DNA from: Chloroflexota bacterium
GTDB taxonomy: Bacteria; Chloroflexota; Limnocylindria; QHBO01
Reading direction: 5' to 3'
Assembly: GCA_013694645.1 (NCBI GenBank)
Contig: JACDBZ010000308.1
Coordinates: 1 to 8,103 of the forward strand
Length of the DNA: 8,103 nt
How positions within the stretch are numbered: the first letter of the stretch is position 1; each line of letters opens with the position of its first letter. Positions 1 through 5,881 of the stretch are shown in pieces. The notes under the pieces were generated by a model. That model did no database searches. It was given only the letters and a program-made list of their open reading frames with translations, and was not told where the DNA came from. The position numbers were made by a program, and so were the translations under genes.

Positions 1-15
1 GAGCGGATCCACAGC

Positions 16-20
16 GGAGG
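16..20 (+). promoter_or_regulatory. Ribosome binding site of tatA
   Basis: GGAGG lies 10 bases before the ATG at 31. It is a full Shine-Dalgarno core and supports that ATG as the start. No promoter can be judged, because only 30 bases upstream are in the window. Confidence 0.7.
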
Positions 21-30
21 TTCCTGACAC

Positions 31-243
31 ATGCCGATTCCCGGACCAGCGGAGCTCATCGTGCTGCTGGTGATCGTCCTGATCATCTTTGGCCCCGGCA
101 AGCTGCCCGACATCGGCAACGCGGTCGGGAAGGGCATTCGAGAGTTCCGCAAAGCATCCAACGACCTCGAAGAGTCGGTGCGCGGCGAGCCGAAGCAGGC
201 ATCCACGGAAGATCGCCCGGCCCACGACACTCCCAAGCACTGA
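31..243 (+). CDS. tatA: Twin-arginine translocase subunit TatA/TatE family
   Basis: This 70-residue protein is a pore-forming or membrane-weakening subunit of the Tat pathway, which exports folded proteins with twin-arginine signal peptides across the cytoplasmic membrane. Seen: a short N-terminal membrane helix at about residues 8-20 with a polar Glu at position 8, the Phe20-Gly21 hinge, then the family motif FGPGKLPDIGNAVGKGIREF leading into an amphipathic helix, and a charged, probably disordered tail from about residue 45. Length and layout are typical of TatA. The start has a good ribosome binding site. tatC follows after 36 bases, which supports a Tat operon. A TatB-like role cannot be excluded from sequence alone, since TatA and TatB share this fold and no second copy is in the window. 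Confidence 0.93.
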   Translation: MPIPGPAELIVLLVIVLIIFGPGKLPDIGNAVGKGIREFRKASNDLEESVRGEPKQASTEDRPAHDTPKH

Positions 244-279
244 GGTCGCGCACCTCTCGCGCCCCACGGCGAGCCGAAC

Positions 280-1005
280 GTGACGCCTGAGGCGCCACGG
301 ACCGACGACGCGACGATGAGCCTCCTGGAGCACCTCGAGGAGCTCCGCGGCCGCATCATCGTCATCGCGATCACGATCGTTCTGGCGGGAATCGTCGGCT
401 TCTTCCTGTCCGAGCCGATCATCGCCATCCTGCGCGCCGCCCTCCCCGAGGGCCAGGACACGCTCATCCAGATCAGCGTCGGTGAGTCGCTGTCGGTGAG
501 GCTGCGCATCGGACTCTACGTGGGGATCGCCATCGCGGTGCCGGTCATCCTCTACCAGGTGTGGCGTTTCGTGACGCCCGGCTTGACCCGCAACGAGCGC
601 CGGCTGATCTGGCCCCTGCTCATCGGCTCGGCGATCCTCTTCGCCCTCGGAATCGGCCTCGGCTACTTCGTGATGCCCTATGCGCTCGATTTCCTGCTGG
701 GCCTGGTCCTGCCCGGCGTCGTGACCCAGCTGCGCCTGAGCGAGTACGTCAGCTTCGCATCGACGGTGATGCTCGCCTTCGGCCTCGCCTTCCAGTTCCC
801 GGTCCTTCTCTTGCTGCTCGCGCGGGTCGGGATCCTCAACTACCGATTTCTCTCCTCGCGGCGTCGATGGGCGGTCCTGGCCATCGTCGTCTTTGCGATC
901 GTTGCCACGCCCGGCGGCGATCCGTTGAGCTCGATCATCCTCTCCCTGGTCATGTACGTCCTGTTCGAGGGGACCCTCCAACTGATCCGCCAGCTCCGAC
1001 CGTGA
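280..1005 (+). CDS. tatC: Sec-independent protein translocase TatC
   Basis: TatC is the multi-spanning Tat receptor that recognises the twin-arginine signal peptide and recruits TatA. The 241-residue product has the family's N-terminal cytoplasmic motif LLEHLEELRGR, about six hydrophobic membrane segments, and the conserved first cytoplasmic loop FVTPGLTRNERR. Phe97 and Glu106 in that loop are spaced like the signal-peptide-binding Phe94 and Glu103 of the Escherichia coli protein. The GTG at 280 has a weak GGCGAG six bases upstream. An ATG at 316, just before the LLEHLEEL motif, is an alternative that would drop 12 residues. The stop at 1003-1005 overlaps the next gene's GTG start, which suggests coupled translation. 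Identity is secure; the exact start is not. Confidence 0.94.
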   Translation: MTPEAPRTDDATMSLLEHLEELRGRIIVIAITIVLAGIVGFFLSEPIIAILRAALPEGQDTLIQISVGESLSVRLRIGLYVGIAIAVPVILYQVWRFVTPGLTRNERRLIWPLLIGSAILFALGIGLGYFVMPYALDFLLGLVLPGVVTQLRLSEYVSFASTVMLAFGLAFQFPVLLLLLARVGILNYRFLSSRRRWAVLAIVVFAIVATPGGDPLSSIILSLVMYVLFEGTLQLIRQLRP

Positions 1006-1958
1006 GCGTCTGGCTGCTGACCGACGCGGCCATGGACCTCCACGTGTCACCGGGCCATCCGGAGCGGTCCGATCGCCGCCAGGCTGCCGCTGCCGGCGTC
1101 CGGGACGCGGCGGGCGAAAGATTGGTGGAACCAGGGGTCGAATCGGTCGATCGCCGGACCCTCGAAGCCACCCACGATCCGGCCTACCTGACGCTGCTCG
1201 AGGAAGTCGGGGCACGCGGGGGCGGCTGGCTCGACGCGGATACCTATCTTTCGCCAGGCTCACTTCACGCCGCACGGCTTGCGGCCGGGGCCACGCTCCA
1301 GGCTGCCCTGGCAGCGGCCACCGGCGCAGCGGACGTGGCATTTGCCGTCGTGCGACCGCCCGGACATCACGCCTCGCGTGGCGGGGGGAGCGGATTCTGC
1401 CTGGTCAACAATGTGGCGATCGCGGTCGCCGGTCTGCGGAGCCGTGGCGTCGCGGAGCGGATCGCCATCATCGACTGGGACGTGCACCACGGCGACGGGA
1501 CGCAGGCCATCTTCGACGCCGATGCGGCCCTCTGCTACGCCTCCACCCACCAGTCGCCACTCTATCCCGGGACAGGCGCGGTTGCCGAAGTGGGGACGGG
1601 AAATGCGACGGGGACGATGCACAATCGGCCGCTTCCGCCGGGCAGCGGCGACGAGGCGTTCGTCTCGGCCTGGCGCGACGAGCTGCTACCGGCAATCGAG
1701 GCCTTCGCACCCGAGATGATCCTCGTCTCCGCCGGATACGACGCACACGTCGACGACCCACTGGCGAGCCTCGAGGTGACCGAGCACGGCTACGAGGGGG
1801 TTGCTCAGCTGATCGGGTCGCTCAGCGCGAGGCTCGAGATCGGCGGCGTGGCCCTGACGCTGGAGGGCGGATACGACCTGGACGCCCTTCGCGCCTCGTG
1901 CGGGGCAACGGTGCGCGGAATCCTGGATGGCCGAGGTGGCTCACGGGTTCGACGCTGA
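1002..1958 (+). CDS. Class II histone deacetylase-like zinc amidohydrolase (AcuC/HDAC superfamily)
   Basis: A 318-residue member of the arginase/deacetylase fold, expected to remove acetyl groups from acetyl-lysine, acetylpolyamines or related amides using one zinc ion. Seen, counting from the GTG at 1002: SPGHPERSDR near the N-terminus, RPPGHHA with the catalytic His pair 122-123, DWDVHHGDGTQ with zinc ligands Asp160 and His162, STHQSPLYPGTG, a second zinc Asp247 in GYDAH, and the transition-state Tyr291 in EGGYD. All key residues are intact, so it is probably active. The start overlaps the tatC stop by four bases and leads into the expected first strand (VWLLTD). The open frame continues upstream inside tatC, but that part is a shadow. 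An ATG at 1032 would cut into the fold. No Shine-Dalgarno is seen, which fits translational coupling. The substrate cannot be told from sequence. Confidence 0.9.
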   Translation: MSVWLLTDAAMDLHVSPGHPERSDRRQAAAAGVRDAAGERLVEPGVESVDRRTLEATHDPAYLTLLEEVGARGGGWLDADTYLSPGSLHAARLAAGATLQAALAAATGAADVAFAVVRPPGHHASRGGGSGFCLVNNVAIAVAGLRSRGVAERIAIIDWDVHHGDGTQAIFDADAALCYASTHQSPLYPGTGAVAEVGTGNATGTMHNRPLPPGSGDEAFVSAWRDELLPAIEAFAPEMILVSAGYDAHVDDPLASLEVTEHGYEGVAQLIGSLSARLEIGGVALTLEGGYDLDALRASCGATVRGILDGRGGSRVRR

Positions 1959-1966
1959 AGGCGGGC

Positions 1967-1972
1967 TATACT
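1967..1972 (+). promoter_or_regulatory. Candidate -10 box for rapZ
   Basis: TATACT, in the context GGGCTATACT, lies in the 44-base gap between the deacetylase stop and the rapZ GTG. Transcription would begin near 1979 and leave a short leader with a proper ribosome binding site. No convincing -35 hexamer is found at 16-19 bases upstream, so this is a moderate call. Similar GCTA-type boxes precede secG and the tRNA pair. Confidence 0.5.
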
Positions 1973-1991
1973 CGGGACCCGGTCGGAGCAT

Positions 1992-1995
1992 GGAG
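1992..1995 (+). promoter_or_regulatory. Ribosome binding site that sets the rapZ start
   Basis: GGAG (continuing as GGAGAAGA) sits seven bases before the GTG at 2003. This spacing is ideal and selects that GTG over an in-frame ATG at 1898, which lies inside the deacetylase gene and upstream of the candidate promoter. Confidence 0.7.
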
Positions 1996-2002
1996 AAGAC
2001 AG

Positions 2003-2941
2003 GTGGCGCGCACGGCAGCGATCGCGGGAGCAACGTCGTCGGTTGCGTCTCCGCGCGCATCGGAGCCGGATGCAGCCACCGAGCACCTAATCGTCATCAG
2101 CGGCCTGTCGGGTGCTGGAAAGAGCCAGGCGAGCAAGCTCTTCGAAGATCTCGGGTACTCGTGCGTCGACAACCTGCCGCCGGCATTGCTCGACGATTTC
2201 CTCTCCCTGCGGCGCGCCGAGCCTGACCGCTATCGGCAGTCGGCACTCGTCCTCGATATTCGATCCGGCGATCCGGCCCCGGCCATCGAGCGCGCGGCGG
2301 CCACCCTCGCGTCGGAGGGATCGAAGCTAGAGCTCATTTACCTCGAGGCAAGCGACGCCAGCCTGGTCAGTCGCTTCAGTGAGACGCGGCATCGTCACCC
2401 CCTCCAGGCGACGCGCAGCGGCGTCCAGGCCAGCATCGCGGAGGAACGACGCCGCCTGGCGCGAACCCGCGATCTGGCGAACCACGTCATCGACACCAGT
2501 GGGTTGTCCATCGGTCAGCTCAAGGATCGGCTCTTTGCGGCGGTGCCGCGCGCCCCTGACTCGAACCAGCTCCGGATCGACATCGTCACCTTCGGATTCA
2601 AGTACGGAATCCCGCTCGAAGCGGATCTCGTCTTCGACGTCCGTTTCCTGACGAATCCCTATTGGAACCCGCAGCTCAAGCCTCTCTCGGGCCTCGAAGA
2701 GCCGGTTCGTGACTTCGTTCTCGGCCAACCGGCCGCGAACCGCTTCCTCGAGCTGGTGACAGAGCTCCTCGAGCTGACCGTACCGGCGTACCGCGCGGAG
2801 GGAAAGGAGCAGCTCCGGGTGGCCCTCGGCTGCACCGGTGGCTATCACCGCTCGATCGCGCTGGCCGAGGAGCTCGGACGGCGCCTGGCGCAGATGTCGG
2901 GAGCATCGGTGGCGGTGTTCCACCGGGAGCTCGAGCGTTGA
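2003..2941 (+). CDS. rapZ: RapZ/YvcJ-family nucleotide-binding protein
   Basis: RapZ-family proteins bind nucleotides. In Escherichia coli the C-terminal domain senses glucosamine-6-phosphate and guides RNase E to the small RNA GlmZ; the Bacillus counterpart YvcJ has a less defined role linked to competence. Seen in this 312-residue product: a Walker A loop GLSGAGKS at residues 34-41, a strand ending in Asp85-Ile-Arg, the C-terminal motif FGFKYG at 197-202 followed by ADLVFDVRFLTNPYW, and GCTGGYHRS at 276-284, the hallmark of the C-terminal ligand-binding domain. The N-terminal ~25 residues ahead of the first strand are an extra Ala/Ser-rich extension. The stop overlaps the yvcK TTG start by four bases. 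The rapZ-yvcK-whiA order is a well-known conserved cluster, which supports the call. Whether it acts on an RNA here is unknown. Confidence 0.94.
   Translation: MARTAAIAGATSSVASPRASEPDAATEHLIVISGLSGAGKSQASKLFEDLGYSCVDNLPPALLDDFLSLRRAEPDRYRQSALVLDIRSGDPAPAIERAAATLASEGSKLELIYLEASDASLVSRFSETRHRHPLQATRSGVQASIAEERRRLARTRDLANHVIDTSGLSIGQLKDRLFAAVPRAPDSNQLRIDIVTFGFKYGIPLEADLVFDVRFLTNPYWNPQLKPLSGLEEPVRDFVLGQPAANRFLELVTELLELTVPAYRAEGKEQLRVALGCTGGYHRSIALAEELGRRLAQMSGASVAVFHRELER
2925..2929 (+). promoter_or_regulatory. Ribosome binding site supporting the yvcK TTG start
   Basis: GGGAG inside the end of rapZ is eight bases before the TTG at 2938. The alternative ATG at 2977 has only GGG directly against it, too close to serve. 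This favours the TTG. Confidence 0.6.
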
Positions 2942-4260
2942 AGGGACCACGTCTGCCACGCTGGCTCTACCCAGGGATGCACCTCAAGCGCTGGCTCGTT
3001 CTGCTGCTCACCGGCATCGCCATCCTGGGCCTGGGGGCTGCGATCTTCATCCGCGATCTGTACCGGACGAACGCGGCCGATGAGATTCAGATCGTCTACT
3101 GGGTCACCGGCGCGTGGCTCGAGCCGGAGATCCGCGCCGCGCTGGTGGGCCTGCTCGGCATCGGCCTGACCGGCATCGGCTTCTGGGGTCTCATGCGCTC
3201 GGTGATATCACCGTTCGTCGCCCGGGGCGACAGCGTCATGGAGGTCCTCTACACGAAGCGTTACCTTGCTCGCGGTCCGCGCATCGTGGCGCTCGGAGGC
3301 GGGACCGGACTCTCGACGCTGCTGCGCGGTCTCAAGGGGTACAGCGCCAACATCACGGCGGTGGTCGCGGTCGCCGATGATGGCGGCAGCTCGGGTCGCC
3401 TGCGCCAGCAGCTCGGGATCGTGCCACCCGGGGATATCCGCAACTGCATCGCCGCGCTCGCCGATGCCGAGCCGCTCATGACGCAGCTGATGCAGTACCG
3501 ATTCCCCGCCGGGTCAGGACTGGACGACCACGCGTTCGGAAACCTCTTCATCGCCGCCATGACGGCGGTCACGGGGGACTTCGAGGAGGCGGTGCGCCAG
3601 TCGAACCGGGTTCTCGCGGTGCGTGGCCAGGTGCTGCCCGCCACGAGCGTTCCGCTCAATCTTTCGGCCCAGCTGGCCTCGGGACGCCACCTGTACGGGC
3701 AGGTCGGGATCTCGAAGGCGGAGGAGCCGATCGAGCGGGTCTTCATCGAACCGGCGGACGTGCGTGCCACCCCGGAGGCCCTCGAGCGCATCCTCGAGGC
3801 GGAGATGATCATCATCGGCCCGGGGAGCCTCTTCAGCAGCGTGCTCCCGAACCTTCTCATCAGTGACGTGCGCGACGCGCTGATCGCCGCCACGGGGCTC
3901 AAGGTCTACGTCTGCAACGTCGCAACCCAGCCGGGTGAGACGGAGAACCTGACCGCCAGCCAGCATCTGCGCGCGCTCTTCGCGCACGTCGGCGACGACC
4001 TCATCGACTACGTCATCATCAACCGCAACCTGGATGCGCGGCGGCCGGCGGGCTGGCGTGCGCAGCCGGTCGACGTGGATGTCCGGCGCCTCGAGGAGCT
4101 GCCGGTCGTCATCGTCGAGGAGGATGTGATCGATCCTGCCAACGCGCACCGACACGATCCGGCGAAGCTTGCGGCCGCCATCATGCGTCTCCAGCAGGAA
4201 GACAACATCGAGCGACCTCGGCAACGCCGGGTGAGGCGTCCGACGGCGAACGCCTCCTGA
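2938..4260 (+). CDS. yvcK: YvcK/CofD-like protein (putative gluconeogenesis factor), membrane-anchored form
   Basis: YvcK proteins resemble the CofD 2-phospho-L-lactate transferase fold. In Bacillus YvcK binds UDP-sugars and is needed for growth and normal shape on gluconeogenic carbon sources. Seen in 440 residues: an N-terminal RWLYPGM..KRW motif, two membrane segments at about residues 19-38 and 67-86, a short linker, then the CofD-like domain with GGGTG at 120-124, DDGGSSG at 147-153, PPGDIRN at 163-169, DDHAFGN soon after, and a later GPGSLFSS loop. It is longer than the soluble Bacillus form (just over 300 residues) because of the membrane part. The TTG start overlaps the rapZ stop and keeps the RWLYPGM motif, which an ATG at 2977 would mostly lose. 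The stop at 4258-4260 may overlap the true whiA start. The last ~20 residues are basic and probably disordered. Confidence 0.92.
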   Translation: MKGPRLPRWLYPGMHLKRWLVLLLTGIAILGLGAAIFIRDLYRTNAADEIQIVYWVTGAWLEPEIRAALVGLLGIGLTGIGFWGLMRSVISPFVARGDSVMEVLYTKRYLARGPRIVALGGGTGLSTLLRGLKGYSANITAVVAVADDGGSSGRLRQQLGIVPPGDIRNCIAALADAEPLMTQLMQYRFPAGSGLDDHAFGNLFIAAMTAVTGDFEEAVRQSNRVLAVRGQVLPATSVPLNLSAQLASGRHLYGQVGISKAEEPIERVFIEPADVRATPEALERILEAEMIIIGPGSLFSSVLPNLLISDVRDALIAATGLKVYVCNVATQPGETENLTASQHLRALFAHVGDDLIDYVIINRNLDARRPAGWRAQPVDVDVRRLEELPVVIVEEDVIDPANAHRHDPAKLAAAIMRLQQEDNIERPRQRRVRRPTANAS

Positions 4261-4286
4261 GCGCTCCCGTCCTCCTCGCGGGCGAG

Positions 4287-5123
4287 GTGAAGGGAGAGCT
4301 TGCGCGCATTCAGCCGGCACGCGCCTGCTGCCGGCGCGCGGAGCTCCTCGGCCTGCTGCATGGAAGCGACGGGGGCCGGCTTCGCACGCTCGACCACGCC
4401 ACCGCACGGACCGCGGTGGTCCTCGCGGGATCGCTCGGCGTCCCGGTCAACGCTCCTCGCGTCCCGCTCGCCGGGGAGCGCGTCCGGCATCCGGGAGCTC
4501 GTCGTCACCTGGTCGTGGCCGTCGCGGTCGAGCATCTGGGAGCATGGCGGTGGGAGGACGCTCCCGCGTGCGACCGCCGGTCGTTCCTGCGCGGCGTGCT
4601 CCTCGGATCCGGGTCGATCTCGTTCGGGCGGTCGGGTCCGCACGTCGAGTTCGTACTGCGCACGGCCGATGCCGCGGAGACGCTCCAGGCCCTCCTTGCG
4701 CTGATGGGTGTGCGGGGCCTGCGCACGGCGCGCCGCGGTCACCATGTCGTCTACCTCAAAGGGCAGGACGAGATCGTGGCGCTGCTCGGCCTCGTCGGCG
4801 CGAACCGGGGCGTCCTCGAGCTCGAGACGCAGCGCGTCGGTCGGGACGTTCGTGCTCGCCTGAACCGCCTGCTCAATGCCGAGGGCGCAAACCTGGCCAG
4901 GACGGTGCACGCCGCCGACAGACAGCTGCGGGCGATCGACCGACTCGAGCGCGACGGCACCCTGCCTCGCCTGGCGGCCTCCCTGCGCGAGGCGGCTGGA
5001 CAGCGGCGCCGCATGCCGGATGCCGATCTGGATACCCTTGCCGTCGGCCTCGGCGTCAGCCGCTCGGCCATGAACCATCGTCTCCGGCGGCTCATTGAGC
5101 TTGCCGGCGACGGGGAGGACTGA
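4287..5123 (+). CDS. whiA: WhiA-family DNA-binding regulator
   Basis: WhiA proteins bind DNA and influence cell division, chromosome segregation and, in actinomycetes, sporulation. They join a degenerate LAGLIDADG homing-endonuclease fold to a C-terminal helix-turn-helix. Seen in 278 residues from the GTG: N-terminal VKGELARI with a Cys14-Cys15 pair and RRAELLGLL, the LAGLIDADG-like region RRSFLRGVLLGSGSISFG at about 98-115 followed by PHVEF, and a C-terminal helix-turn-helix at about 247-272 containing GVSRSAMNHRLRRL, the WhiA signature. The protein is somewhat shorter than usual (roughly 300 or more). Codons just upstream (APVLLAGE) continue the family's N-terminal pattern, so translation may begin at a CTG at 4257 that overlaps the yvcK stop. 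Neither start has a clear ribosome binding site. The stop shares one base with the tpiA ATG. Confidence 0.9.
   Translation: MKGELARIQPARACCRRAELLGLLHGSDGGRLRTLDHATARTAVVLAGSLGVPVNAPRVPLAGERVRHPGARRHLVVAVAVEHLGAWRWEDAPACDRRSFLRGVLLGSGSISFGRSGPHVEFVLRTADAAETLQALLALMGVRGLRTARRGHHVVYLKGQDEIVALLGLVGANRGVLELETQRVGRDVRARLNRLLNAEGANLARTVHAADRQLRAIDRLERDGTLPRLAASLREAAGQRRRMPDADLDTLAVGLGVSRSAMNHRLRRLIELAGDGED
5112..5118 (+). promoter_or_regulatory. Ribosome binding site of tpiA
   Basis: GGGGAGG, within the last codons of whiA, lies four bases before the ATG at 5123. It is the strongest Shine-Dalgarno in the window. The spacing is slightly short but usable, and the TGATG junction should also allow re-initiation. 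Confidence 0.7.
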
Positions 5124-5881
5124 TGAGAGCACCGATCATCGCCGGAAACTGGAAGATGAATCCTACGACCCTCGACGAGGCAGTCGCACTCGCGCACGCC
5201 GTTGAGGCCGCGGCGCGTGTGGCGCCGTCGGTCACCGCCGTCATCTGCCCACCGACCATCTGGCTGGCGGACGTGCAGCGGGCGATTGGGCGCGACGGGA
5301 TCTCCATCGGCGCGCAGACGATGCATTTCGAGGAGCGCGGCGCGTTCACCGGGGAGACGAGCCCGCTCATGCTCGACGGGTTGGTCCAGTTCGTCATCCT
5401 TGGTCATTCCGAGCGACGGCTGTATGACGGTGAGACCGATGAGCGGGTCGGGCGCAAGGTCGCCAGCGCCGTCGCCCATGGCCTGCGCCCGATCGCGGCG
5501 GTCGGCGAGCGGGCTGAAGAGCGCCGCGCCGGCGAGACCGCTGCCGTCATCGATCGCCAGGTGAGGGCGGCCGTCGGCGGTCTCGACTCCCTCACGAGGA
5601 CCGGATTGGTGATCGCCTACGAGCCGGTCTGGGCCATCGGCACCGGCGACGCGGCATCGGCCGCGGACGCCCAGGAGGTATGCGCCCAGATTCGCCAGAT
5701 CCTGCGCGCCGCCGATGCCGACGCCGCCGACGCCATCCCGATCCAGTACGGCGGCAGCGTGACGGCCGAGAACGCCGGGGAGCTCTTCTCGCAGCCGGAC
5801 ATCGACGGGGCGCTCGTCGGCGGGGCGTCGCTGAAGCCGGACCAGTTCGCGGCCATCCTCCGGGCGGCAGCCCGCGCGTGA
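5123..5881 (+). CDS. tpiA: Triosephosphate isomerase
   Basis: The enzyme interconverts dihydroxyacetone phosphate and D-glyceraldehyde 3-phosphate in glycolysis and gluconeogenesis. The 252-residue product is full length for this TIM barrel. Seen: substrate-binding Asn9 and Lys11 in AGNWKMN, the catalytic acid-base His95 in VILGHSERR, the catalytic Glu167 in AYEPVWAIGTG with the flexible loop after it, and the phosphate-binding segments YGGSV and GALVGGASL near the C-terminus. The ATG is supported by its ribosome binding site and by the proper N-terminal strand. It overlaps whiA by one base and gpmI by four, so it is probably expressed from the rapZ-yvcK-whiA transcript. Phosphoglycerate kinase and glyceraldehyde-3-phosphate dehydrogenase, its frequent neighbours, are absent here. 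Confidence 0.97.
   Translation: MRAPIIAGNWKMNPTTLDEAVALAHAVEAAARVAPSVTAVICPPTIWLADVQRAIGRDGISIGAQTMHFEERGAFTGETSPLMLDGLVQFVILGHSERRLYDGETDERVGRKVASAVAHGLRPIAAVGERAEERRAGETAAVIDRQVRAAVGGLDSLTRTGLVIAYEPVWAIGTGDAASAADAQEVCAQIRQILRAADADAADAIPIQYGGSVTAENAGELFSQPDIDGALVGGASLKPDQFAAILRAAARA

Noticed and set aside
561..1001. Upstream in-frame extension of the deacetylase reading frame through tatC
   Set aside because: It overlaps most of tatC in another frame, is rich in Arg/Pro/Ala with no family similarity, and the deacetylase fold begins at the GTG at 1002.
4008..5132. 374-codon open frame on the minus strand across yvcK and whiA
   Set aside because: Long antisense frames are expected in G+C-rich DNA. 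It lies over two recognised genes and its product shows no recognisable domain.
5680..5877. Upstream in-frame extension of gpmI inside tpiA
   Set aside because: It is arginine-rich shadow sequence over the conserved end of tpiA; the mutase begins normally at 5878.
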